This document shows, one piece after another, positions 21,724 through 29,396 of a stretch of DNA of 64,000 bases; within the stretch, counting starts at the first letter, position 1, and every line of letters starts with the position of its first letter. The position numbers were made by a program, and so were the translations under genes. This DNA comes from a virus. The notes under the pieces are model-generated. The model did no database searches and was not told where the DNA came from. It saw only the letters and a program-made list of their open reading frames with translations. The DNA is taken from IMG/VR virus record IMGVR_UViG_3300025853_009406, positions 52,741 through 116,740 of that record. One strand, given 5' to 3'.

Positions 21724-22910
21724 TTATCCCAATTTTTCGCTACTGTAAAGTTCGCTTTACTAAATTCTAAACGATCTACAAGTTTTAATGCAGATCCAGA
21801 TTTGATTGCAACAAATCCTTCTGGTGAAGTCTGTCTGTAACCATCTTCGGTGTTTATAAACGTCCCGAGAGATTTAACCTTTTCAAGTTGTCTAATTACA
21901 ATTGTTTTTGCAGTTTGAAGATTCATATAAGAAGCAACTGTCATATAAACAGATTGCTTATTTTTTTGTATGAAATTCAAACCATCTATCTTCATCTTTA
22001 GATATTTATTCTTAGTTGTTTTTGTCTTTTTGGACATTATTTCTTTATCCAAGACATCAGAATAATAATTTGAAAATTGTGATGTTACTTCTCTAACGTT
22101 TGGCAAACGTTTTCCGTTCTTAACATAGGTATTGAAATACATTTTAAAAAGTTTTGACATGATGAATTTCGATTCGCCTGTAGATGTCAAAACATCTAAA
22201 AATTTAGAAGCTTGCTTTAATGATCCTTCAGCCCGATTTACTGCAGATATATATTTCCTATATTCTGGTTCAGTAAAATTAGCAATTCCAGTTGCATCAG
22301 TAAAAGAAGCAGATGCAACATAAACATCAGATGTTTTAGTCAAATTGGAAGTATTAGCACCAAATGAAGCAGACATTTCTGGAATAGTTTCTCCAGTATA
22401 TTTTGTATGGAATACTATTCCTATTTTTGCAGTTTTAATAATATCCGCTAATGGAGATTGAATATCGACAGCATATGTTATTGTATTTGGTCTAAAAGAA
22501 ATTACTCTTTCACCATTAATTGTTTGTACAGATTTATCATCAGTAAACAAAAGATCTCCTTGCAAAACTCCAGTTATGTTTAATTTTTTCAAGTGCTTCA
22601 AACATAATTTTAATTTTGCTGCCAATTGCCCAGTATACCAAAGATCAATATCTTCTTCATGATAGCATATCTTAGGTTCTGTTTTTGCAAAAACTGATTT
22701 CGTTCCAACAAAAAATAAATTTGTTTGTGGATCTACACCACAAACAATAGCTGGAGCACCATCCCATTTAGTGGTAACACTAATTGATGATGTTTTTTGA
22801 TGTAGCATATCACCAAGTTCTCTCAAAAATGCTATAGCATTTTTTCCACCATCGGATCCATTATTAAGAATGTCATCTTCTAAATGTTCTAAGTGTGTGT
22901 TCTTTGCCAT
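21720..22910 (-). CDS. KxDG nucleotidyltransferase (ligase/capping superfamily-like), unknown substrate
   Basis: 396 aa. It shows the ordered motifs of covalent nucleotidyltransferases. Motif I is TTKWDGAPAIV with Lys48 as candidate nucleotidyl-lysine. LQGDLLF at 116-122 resembles motif III (GEL), with YAVD further on. SPEGFVAIKS with Glu364 resembles motif IV (EGxV), and ALKLVDRLEF resembles motif V (xKxK/xKLxxxxF). The spacing between III and IV is longer than in T4 RNA ligases. The enzyme should use ATP or NAD to modify or join nucleic acid. The chemistry is an inference from motifs. It is coupled on both sides to unassigned genes. Confidence 0.65.
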   Translation of the reverse strand: MAKNTHLEHLEDDILNNGSDGGKNAIAFLRELGDMLHQKTSSISVTTKWDGAPAIVCGVDPQTNLFFVGTKSVFAKTEPKICYHEEDIDLWYTGQLAAKLKLCLKHLKKLNITGVLQGDLLFTDDKSVQTINGERVISFRPNTITYAVDIQSPLADIIKTAKIGIVFHTKYTGETIPEMSASFGANTSNLTKTSDVYVASASFTDATGIANFTEPEYRKYISAVNRAEGSLKQASKFLDVLTSTGESKFIMSKLFKMYFNTYVKNGKRLPNVREVTSQFSNYYSDVLDKEIMSKKTKTTKNKYLKMKIDGLNFIQKNKQSVYMTVASYMNLQTAKTIVIRQLEKVKSLGTFINTEDGYRQTSPEGFVAIKSGSALKLVDRLEFSKANFTVAKNWDK

Positions 22911-24274
22911 TATGCTTGAACTCCAAGTCTGTCGTTAAGTGGTGAACCTTTGGATGCTTTAGTTCTCAATACAAGTCTACTGTTTACATTAAATTCATTA
23001 TGAAACTTGTTCTCAATCTTGAACTCTGGCATCCCGTTGTTGTTAATCTTGAACTTATAATAAGACACTTTCTCCATGAGAAAGTCCCTAACAATTTCAA
23101 GATAGTTAAGACCACTAGTGCGTCTTTGACTAATCTTTCCTACAGCAACTGCCATTAGATAAGAAAGTTGATTGTACTTACCTTTCGCTCCAGTGGTCAA
23201 AGATGGATTGCTAAGATACCTTGCACCACTCATCCAAGTATCGTACATTGAATTCCAGGTTTCCATATTATCATCGATGATTGTATCAGTAAAATTTTGA
23301 TGTGAAGGGTTCTCTGGTATGATCTTATCTAGATTAGCAGGTAGAACGCTCTTAAAGGGTTGAGTCTGTGCCAGATATCTGATTGTCTCATATGTGGTCT
23401 CGGCAACGCCCTTATTGGTTTGACCTAAAAGACGAAGAACTTCATATTCTGGAGTATTCTTAAACTTAATGATAAAAGCATCTCGTGCATTATCATCCAC
23501 AAATTTCATTAGGTCTTGTGGTTTAATAACGTTAGTTGTGGAAGACATTGCTTTCACAGAGAAAGGATACTCTCTACCTTCAGTGTCATTTATTATAAAA
23601 TCAACCAAAGGATAATTTCCTGCTGTTGGCACAAATATAGATGCATTATTCACATTCAAATTGGCAAAACCCATCTTTACCAAATAGGAACTTCCTCTTT
23701 GTAAGACACATATTGGTGCTATTAATTCACTAAAATCTTTAATTATTAGATTGACACATGAACTATAAGCAGAATCATTTAGTAAAGAATATGCTGAAAC
23801 TAAATCTACTCTATCTCTCTGACTATGTGTATTACAATATTCAACCAATTGAATAAGATAGTTTTTTACAACATCTGGTAAATCAGATCTATTATTAATA
23901 GATCCCATTATATTATTATAATAGTCCGAAAAACTTAATCTAGTACCACCAACATTTGGAAAATCTTGTGGTTTTAATGAAAAACTAACTCTATTAGATC
24001 CAGTTGAAGGTTTTCTTATTCCTAAACTTCTAACCCAACCCTGTACTGGATCATTATCACCTTGCCTGTATGTAACAGGCATTCTGGGAATATAGTTTGG
24101 TGCATTTATTGGTCCAACATGTATTACTGCATTTTTAGGAATCGTACCAACTTTCTTAGCAGTTCTGCTACTACCATTATAGAGTATTAGATCTTCTTTA
24201 GATGTAGTTTGTACTCCTCTTCTAAAGGCAGAAACATATCTACTCCACACTTGATTAAGTGGTCTTGCAGACAT
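22910..24274 (-). CDS. Large unknown protein of the nucleotidyltransferase block
   Basis: 454 aa. The N-terminal 115 residues look SH3-like and beta-rich (KVGTIPKNAVIHVG...VTYRQGDNDPVQGWVRS). The rest is mixed alpha/beta, with FPLVDFIINDTEGREYPFSVK and MSSTTN. D-x(n)-ExK-type spacing (VDFIINDTEGREYPFSVKA) would fit a restriction-like nuclease core, but this is weak. It shares TAATG coupling with the KxDG gene and probably works with it. Codon use is like that of its neighbours. Confidence 0.55.
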   Translation of the reverse strand: MSARPLNQVWSRYVSAFRRGVQTTSKEDLILYNGSSRTAKKVGTIPKNAVIHVGPINAPNYIPRMPVTYRQGDNDPVQGWVRSLGIRKPSTGSNRVSFSLKPQDFPNVGGTRLSFSDYYNNIMGSINNRSDLPDVVKNYLIQLVEYCNTHSQRDRVDLVSAYSLLNDSAYSSCVNLIIKDFSELIAPICVLQRGSSYLVKMGFANLNVNNASIFVPTAGNYPLVDFIINDTEGREYPFSVKAMSSTTNVIKPQDLMKFVDDNARDAFIIKFKNTPEYEVLRLLGQTNKGVAETTYETIRYLAQTQPFKSVLPANLDKIIPENPSHQNFTDTIIDDNMETWNSMYDTWMSGARYLSNPSLTTGAKGKYNQLSYLMAVAVGKISQRRTSGLNYLEIVRDFLMEKVSYYKFKINNNGMPEFKIENKFHNEFNVNSRLVLRTKASKGSPLNDRLGVQA

Positions 24275-24304
24275 TTTTTAACAACACACTTTCTTTTATT
24301 TAGT

Positions 24305-24829
24305 TCAAGTAGCGAAAATTTGAATAGTACATCTAAAATCTTTTGCATGGGGTGATATTGGTGTCACCATATGTAATTGTTTTTCATCATTTATAATGAT
24401 CATATTTTCTTCTGGTACAACACATCTGAACATATCAATTTCACATTGTTCATCTTCTTCACTTTTCCACATAAAAAGACCACCATCATATGTCTCACTC
24501 GTATTCAGATATAGAGTAGCACCAAATATATAATCATGATCATTGTGATCAGAAATAGCAGAATAAGAATCCCAAATATAATATTGAAATGCCAAAGAAT
24601 TGTAAGTATAATTTTTAAAAATTACAGATAACTCTTCTTCTAGTTTTTCAACTATAGATTTATCTGTAATTGGTGTCATCATACATGGACCATCAATATT
24701 TTTTAATAAACTAGGTTCCCATCTGAAAGAACTAGATCCCCATACGTTTTCTTTTACTTTATTTGATATTAAATCTGTTTTACATGCATCCAGAAGTTGA
24801 TCACTTAAAACATCAATAAAAATTTTCAT
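24305..24829 (-). CDS. 2OG-Fe(II) oxygenase
   Basis: 174 aa, double-stranded beta-helix type. HNDHDYIFGATLYLN holds the HxD iron ligands and GGLFMWKSEEDE the following turn. HMVTPISPHAKDFRCTIQIF holds the distal His and the Arg that binds 2-oxoglutarate. This layout matches the prolyl-hydroxylase-like oxygenases common in cyanophages. The substrate is unknown. Its start overlaps the upstream stop as ATGA. Confidence 0.8.
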   Translation of the reverse strand: MKIFIDVLSDQLLDACKTDLISNKVKENVWGSSSFRWEPSLLKNIDGPCMMTPITDKSIVEKLEEELSVIFKNYTYNSLAFQYYIWDSYSAISDHNDHDYIFGATLYLNTSETYDGGLFMWKSEEDEQCEIDMFRCVVPEENMIIINDEKQLHMVTPISPHAKDFRCTIQIFAT

Positions 24830-25020
24830 TTGTTTTCTTCTGAAAGAAATTCATCAATCTGCTCATCAATATCATTAATTACATTACGAATTTCTACAAT
24901 TCGTGGTGGAACATACTTAGGATCATAAGTATATCCTTTGGTATCAGTAAAAAGTGATGCACGAACTGCTGCTGCCTGATATACAGACAGTTCTAATGTT
25001 ACTTTCTTTTCTTCACTCAC
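24826..25020 (-). CDS. 64-aa protein with GTG start, unknown
   Basis: GTG at 25020 overlaps the upstream TGA as GTGA, the same arrangement as the next gene upstream, so it is preferred to a longer reading from a TTG at 25044. Reads MSEEKKVTLELSVYQAAAVR and ends IDEQIDEFLSEENK. Helical, acidic, no domain. Confidence 0.55.
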   Translation of the reverse strand: MSEEKKVTLELSVYQAAAVRASLFTDTKGYTYDPKYVPPRIVEIRNVINDIDEQIDEFLSEENK

Positions 25021-25178
25021 AGGTCTACCCCCTTCACTTTCCAATCTGGGTCAAATTCTTTTCTTGCTTTGGACAAAACTTCAATCTTTTCTTTCAGTTC
25101 CTCTTCCGAATCTGCTTCAACAACCCAATCAGTAATACCTAAATTGGGGAGATTGATAGTTGCTGATACTTTACTCAC
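25017..25178 (-). CDS. 53-aa protein with GTG start, unknown
   Basis: GTG 25178 overlaps the mazG stop as GTGA. Reads MSKVSATINLPNLGITDWVV, then acidic EADSEEELKEKIEVL, ending WKVKGVDL. A compact beta-helix-beta protein. Function unknown. Easily missed because no ATG is used. Confidence 0.55.
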   Translation of the reverse strand: MSKVSATINLPNLGITDWVVEADSEEELKEKIEVLSKARKEFDPDWKVKGVDL

Positions 25179-25582
25179 AGGTCTCCCTCCGCACGATTTT
25201 CAGAATAGTATACATCAAATGCACCACCAGGATATCGTGCTTCAAGTTTCTTGACATTACGTGCAATCACTTCGTCAAAAGAAACTTCAAGTGCCATACA
25301 TGCCTGAGCAGCATACCACATAAGGTCACCAAGTTCAATAATCATGTGCTCACGATTATCTTCGTTGAACGGTTTACCTTGAAAAATCATCTTCTTAATG
25401 ATCTCAAGAAACTCACCACCTTCGGCATTGATACCTACACCAGCAGTCAGAAGACGTTCGATGTTTGCACCTTTCTCATCGAGTTCAACCAAGCGATCAG
25501 AAAGTGCCACAAAGTCTGTAGATGCTTCAGAAGTAACCGCATCTACAAATTTTTCGTAACGTTGAAAGTCAATTTTAGTCAT
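25175..25582 (-). CDS. mazG: MazG-type nucleotide pyrophosphohydrolase
   Basis: 135 aa, the short single-domain form. INAEGGEFLEIIKKMIFQG provides the ExxE pair and HMIIELGDLMWYAAQACM the second ExxD motif of the all-alpha NTP pyrophosphatase fold. KLEARYPGGAFD is the usual C-terminal end. Cyanophage MazG has been proposed to adjust (p)ppGpp or to hydrolyse dNTPs from host DNA. It overlaps genes on both sides by 4 bp. Confidence 0.9.
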   Translation of the reverse strand: MTKIDFQRYEKFVDAVTSEASTDFVALSDRLVELDEKGANIERLLTAGVGINAEGGEFLEIIKKMIFQGKPFNEDNREHMIIELGDLMWYAAQACMALEVSFDEVIARNVKKLEARYPGGAFDVYYSENRAEGDL

Positions 25583-25896
25583 ACTTCAAAAGGTTGTTGT
25601 TGATTTTGTTTCAGTTGTTTTAGTTTTGGGGAAGGGAACATCTCATCAAATTCTTCTTCAGAAACGTTTTTCCAAGAACCACCGACACCACCGTTCATAT
25701 TGACGACAATATCACTAGTTGGAAGTTGTTTATTGTTGGCAATATCAATTATATCACCAGGAAGAGGATTGAACATAAAGTAGTGTCCATCCCATCTTCG
25801 ATTTCTCATATTCATGAGATTGACTGCATCTCTTTCGATGCCACAGTCAACAATTTTTTCCCCTTTAGGATTAAATACAGAATAATAACCGTTCAT
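25579..25896 (-). CDS. 105-aa protein upstream of mazG, unknown
   Basis: MNGYYSVFNPKGEKIVDCG, central DGHYFMFNPLPGDIIDIANN, glycine-rich VVNMNGGVGGSWKN, then Gln-rich KLKQLKQNQQQPFEV. No domain recognised. It directly follows a sigma-70-like promoter and is joined to mazG by ATGA. Confidence 0.6.
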   Translation of the reverse strand: MNGYYSVFNPKGEKIVDCGIERDAVNLMNMRNRRWDGHYFMFNPLPGDIIDIANNKQLPTSDIVVNMNGGVGGSWKNVSEEEFDEMFPSPKLKQLKQNQQQPFEV

Positions 25897-25916
25897 ATTA
25901 TGTTATTTTCTTTTAA

Positions 25917-25945
25917 ATTTTAATTCCTTTTGTACTATTTGTCAA
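25917..25945 (-). promoter_or_regulatory. Sigma-70-like promoter for the mazG group
   Basis: Minus strand TTGACA (25940-25945), 17-bp spacer, TAAAAT (25917-25922), 21 bp before the 105-aa gene. Its -35 region overlaps the stop of the methyltransferase gene. Confidence 0.7.
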
Positions 25946-26517
25946 CTAATTTGATGTATCCAACAATATTCAGATACATCAAATTGTTTTATTTTTTCAT
26001 TAACTGCAGGATAAACACCACAGGAATCTTTATCATCAGGATTATAATCATGACCAGCTAAGATTCCTCCAATTTTTACTTTTGGTTTCCAATAATCTAT
26101 ATCATTACAAACGTCATCATATTCATGAGAAGCATCTAAAAATACAAAATCTAAACTTTTATCTTCAAAATGAGTAGATGCTTCCAAAGAAGACATTCTG
26201 AGAGGAGTATAATACTTTTCAACTGGTTTCATATTATTTAAAAAAGTATTATATAACATATGAATATTTGGTTCATATGCATGATGATTTCTATCATAAT
26301 GCTCTCTACTCCCCAACCAATGGTCAACGCAATAAAATTGAATATCTTTGTTGGAATTAGCAATTTCCACTGCCATAAACGAAGAAGATTTTCCTTTCCA
26401 GGATCCAACTTCAACAAATTTACTGCCAGATGAAAATTTTTCAACTACAGATTTATATAAATTTGGATAAGAAAACCAATGTTGTCCAAAGTTTGAATTT
26501 TGATAGATATGATCCAT
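25942..26517 (-). CDS. Class I SAM-dependent methyltransferase
   Basis: 191 aa. KFVEVGSWKGKSSSFMA is motif I (SAM-binding loop), IQFYCVDHW the acidic second strand, SLDFVFLDASHEYDD the motif with the Asp pair, and KIGGILAGHDY the following strand. This is the Methyltransf_24 layout. The target may be a sugar or small molecule; nothing nearby defines it. The gene lies two bases after gp41. Confidence 0.8.
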   Translation of the reverse strand: MDHIYQNSNFGQHWFSYPNLYKSVVEKFSSGSKFVEVGSWKGKSSSFMAVEIANSNKDIQFYCVDHWLGSREHYDRNHHAYEPNIHMLYNTFLNNMKPVEKYYTPLRMSSLEASTHFEDKSLDFVFLDASHEYDDVCNDIDYWKPKVKIGGILAGHDYNPDDKDSCGVYPAVNEKIKQFDVSEYCWIHQIS

Positions 26518-26519
26518 TA

Positions 26520-27893
26520 TTAAAATTTAAATCCGTCGAATGTTTTTTTAGGTTTATCTTCATATGTATACTCTTCTTCTTTGCCAGAATCAAGTATATC
26601 TTCCTGTGCAGTTTGCTCACAATCATATAAGCGCATCTTGGCACGATCAATACCAACAATAAATCTCTTATTAATAGAAATATCATTGTATCGATTCTTC
26701 AACTGCTTCACCATTATCTGACCAAGTTGTTCAAGTTCCTCAGTGCTAATAAGGGCAAACATAAGATCAGCAGTAGCAGGGAGACCAAAGGACTCAGAAG
26801 TGTCAGTAAGGTCAACGTCACTGCTGCCATAACCAGAACGAGTGGTCTGGGTGGCAGATACGATAGGGACCTCGGCTTCGACAGCCAACCCTCTAAGCTC
26901 CTCTGCAATAGATTTAATATAGCTATATGAATTGATAGAGCCGTTCTGCCTATAGCGGGAGGAAGCACATATATTAAGGTAATCAATGAAAATAATATCA
27001 GGTCTAAATGACTTCTTAAGTGCAAGTTCATTAAGAAGTGCCTTAAAGTGTCCACTGTGTGCGCTAGCAGTCGGATACTCTTTAATTATAAGAGTTCCTT
27101 GAGTCTTTGCTGCTAACTTAGTTACTTTGTTTTCAAACGAAGACCTGGGAAGATCAGTAAGATCTTGAATGGGTACGTTGAGCAAGTTTGCATCAATACG
27201 CTCAGCAATTTTCTCTTCTGCCATCTCCATTGTAATGTATAGCACGTTACGTCCACTAAGCAAAACGGAGCTAGCCATATGGCACATGAACAAAGACTTA
27301 CCGACACCTGTCCCAGCAAGAGCGACATTAAGAGTCTTGTTAGGAAGACCACCTTTCGTAATCTTGTTGAAATACTCAAGATCAAAAGGAATACGGTCTT
27401 CTTTCCTGTGGTAAGAATCGTATCTTGCTTCATAATCATTTAGATAGTCATGACCAATATGGTTGTCAAAAGATACTGCCAGAGCATCTGAAAGAATGCT
27501 TGGAATTGCATCCCGATTCTTTTTATCATCTTGCCCATCAGCAATGCTGATAGATTCCATCAAAGCAAGATAAATCGCACGATCACGGCACCACTTCTCA
27601 GTAGTATCTAGCAGCCATTGATGATCTACAGGAGAGTCATTGAAAGAATTACAAACATCTCTAGTCTCTTTAATTTCAGTCTCGTTTAGATCTGTTCTAT
27701 TCTCAACCTCAATATTTAATGCTTCGGTTGTAATTGCAGATCCATACTTAACAATGAACTGAGTAATCTCCTCAAAGATCACTTTTTCAGATCGTTGTTC
27801 AAAATATGATGGTTCAATAAATGGAATAACTTTACGAGAATATTCCTCATTGTGTATTAAATTTTTGAGAATAGTAGTCTCAATTCGTTCCAT
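26520..27893 (-). CDS. 41: Replicative DNA helicase (gp41)
   Basis: 457 aa from ATG 27893 (MERIETTILKNL); T4 gp41 is 475 aa. Walker A is LAGTGVGKSLFMCH, Walker B is DIIFIDYLNIC, and the downstream VSATQTTRSG is DnaB-type motif H3/H4. It unwinds DNA 5' to 3' ahead of the fork and works with gp61 primase. It overlaps the end of uvsX by 14 bp. Confidence 0.94.
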   Translation of the reverse strand: MERIETTILKNLIHNEEYSRKVIPFIEPSYFEQRSEKVIFEEITQFIVKYGSAITTEALNIEVENRTDLNETEIKETRDVCNSFNDSPVDHQWLLDTTEKWCRDRAIYLALMESISIADGQDDKKNRDAIPSILSDALAVSFDNHIGHDYLNDYEARYDSYHRKEDRIPFDLEYFNKITKGGLPNKTLNVALAGTGVGKSLFMCHMASSVLLSGRNVLYITMEMAEEKIAERIDANLLNVPIQDLTDLPRSSFENKVTKLAAKTQGTLIIKEYPTASAHSGHFKALLNELALKKSFRPDIIFIDYLNICASSRYRQNGSINSYSYIKSIAEELRGLAVEAEVPIVSATQTTRSGYGSSDVDLTDTSESFGLPATADLMFALISTEELEQLGQIMVKQLKNRYNDISINKRFIVGIDRAKMRLYDCEQTAQEDILDSGKEEEYTYEDKPKKTFDGFKF

Positions 27894-28887
27894 AAGAGAA
27901 TTCGTTTTTTGCAATCTCATCAAGTTTTAACATCACTTCTTCAGTGAAATATGTTTCTGGATCTTTCAAGATTTGTTTTGCATAGATTTTTTTACCATCT
28001 ATTTCATATCTACCAGCAACGTTTTTCCAAAGTCCGCCAATCTCACCAAGTTCAAGAAGACCATAATATCGATCAAGACCACGCTCATCGTAATAAAGAC
28101 GCACCGTAACATCCTTGTTCTCCTTGCTTAAACGCGACTTAGCAGTCTTTGCCTTAATAAGATTTCCGACAATTTCTGTTCCGTCTTTTTCTTTTTTCTT
28201 GCTGAGATAAATGATGGTACTGGCAGCATACTTAAGACCAGAACCACCGCCCATCTCTTTAGTAGGAACGTAAGCACCAATGACATCGTAGGTGTGGTTG
28301 GTAACAATCATAGGAATATTAGCCTGCCCCAACTTCAATGTCAACATCCTGAAAGCACCTTTGATAAGTTGAGATTTCGTCATGTCACGAACCTGCTTAT
28401 CATTCAGAGCATCATTAATTTCCTTTTCCGTTGAAAGCATTCCTAGAGAGTCTAAGACAAACATGCAGGGTTTGCGCTCATCTTCAGGTTTTTTTAAGTA
28501 AATATCAACTGCCTTGAGTGCCTTGGTACGGAACTCTTCAACAGTCACAACATTAACAACAACAGTCCTCTCAAGATCTACCCCACGACTTGCGAGTAGA
28601 GACTTATTAACAGCGGCTTCAGTGTCAAAATATAGGCAATACCCATCAGGGTTAGAATCCAAAAAGTTCTTGACGACAGCAAGGGAGAAAAAAGTTTTTC
28701 CAGTGCTAGACTCGCCAGCAATGGCAGTAATCTTATTCCCAGATACACCACCAAATATAGACCCTGAAACAAGTCCATTAAAAATGTAAGAACCTGTGTC
28801 AACATAAGTTTCAGTTTCATCAATATCTGATGCGAGTTTTGTATACTCATCTCCAATTTCTTTTACAATATCTTTAAGAAAGTCCAT
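27880..28887 (-). CDS. uvsX: RecA-like recombinase UvsX
   Basis: 335 aa (T4 391). Walker A is IAGESSTGKTFFSLAV, Walker B is CMFVLDSLGML, followed by NIPMIVTNHTYD and MGGGSGLKYAAS, the RecA motif region for ATP sensing. It drives strand exchange with UvsY and restarts replication. The start is overlapped by the 56-aa gene upstream. Confidence 0.95.
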   Translation of the reverse strand: MDFLKDIVKEIGDEYTKLASDIDETETYVDTGSYIFNGLVSGSIFGGVSGNKITAIAGESSTGKTFFSLAVVKNFLDSNPDGYCLYFDTEAAVNKSLLASRGVDLERTVVVNVVTVEEFRTKALKAVDIYLKKPEDERKPCMFVLDSLGMLSTEKEINDALNDKQVRDMTKSQLIKGAFRMLTLKLGQANIPMIVTNHTYDVIGAYVPTKEMGGGSGLKYAASTIIYLSKKKEKDGTEIVGNLIKAKTAKSRLSKENKDVTVRLYYDERGLDRYYGLLELGEIGGLWKNVAGRYEIDGKKIYAKQILKDPETYFTEEVMLKLDEIAKNEFSYGTN

Positions 28888-29044
28888 AATCTTTGTTTCT
28901 GTAGTTCATTTTCCAACACCAAAACTTCCAATAAAGTTTTGTTTCATCACCATTCCTTTTTAATGAGTCCATCAAACATTGCAACTCACTATCTGACAAA
29001 TCATTAGGAGTCCAATAATGATTCTTTTTAGACGACCATGCCAT
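28874..29044 (-). CDS. 56-aa protein before uvsX, unknown
   Basis: MAWSSKKNHYWTPNDLSDSE... ends NYRNKDYGLS. Rich in Trp, Lys and Asn. It overlaps the next upstream small gene by 17 bp and uvsX by 14 bp, like other coupled genes here. No domain recognised. The small size keeps confidence moderate. Confidence 0.5.
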   Translation of the reverse strand: MAWSSKKNHYWTPNDLSDSELQCLMDSLKRNGDETKLYWKFWCWKMNYRNKDYGLS

Positions 29045-29198
29045 ACTGCTCCCTTAGAATTTTTTTATAAGATCCACCAGGGTTTTCTTCACGGATCTCT
29101 TTCACAATCTTTAACTTTTGATATAGTGATGTATCTCCACCTAGACGGAGAGCATTCACGATCGTAGCAAGTTCTTTATCAGTAATAGGAAGTTCCAT
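29028..29198 (-). CDS. 56-aa protein, unknown
   Basis: MELPITDKELATIVNALRLG, then DTSLYQKLKIVKEIREENPG, ending REQYGMVV. Starts immediately after the previous TAA (TAA ATG). Helical and charged. The LRLGGDTxLYxKLK segment and the next gene's SLKRNGDETKLYWK share a pattern and may be related (see findings). Confidence 0.6.
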   Translation of the reverse strand: MELPITDKELATIVNALRLGGDTSLYQKLKIVKEIREENPGGSYKKILREQYGMVV

Positions 29199-29396
29199 TT
29201 ATTCCCAACGTAAGGTCTTAAGGTATTCTAGCACATTTTTACGAACATCCATCAACTCATGATAACATCTTTGATTGTGAGCACACTGTCTAAGTGCAGA
29301 ATCTGGTTTATGAACCGATTCAATGAAAATATCAAGTCCTCTATTCCATTTATCTTGTTTTGATTCTCCATCATCAATTACATACTTATCATTCAT
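29199..29396 (-). CDS. 65-aa protein after DNA polymerase, unknown
   Basis: MNDKYVIDDGESKQDKWNRG... ends NVLEYLKTLRWE. Charged and helical, with two Cys near the middle (QCAHNQRCYHE). Its ATG overlaps the gp43 stop. No domain recognised. Confidence 0.6.
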   Translation of the reverse strand: MNDKYVIDDGESKQDKWNRGLDIFIESVHKPDSALRQCAHNQRCYHELMDVRKNVLEYLKTLRWE

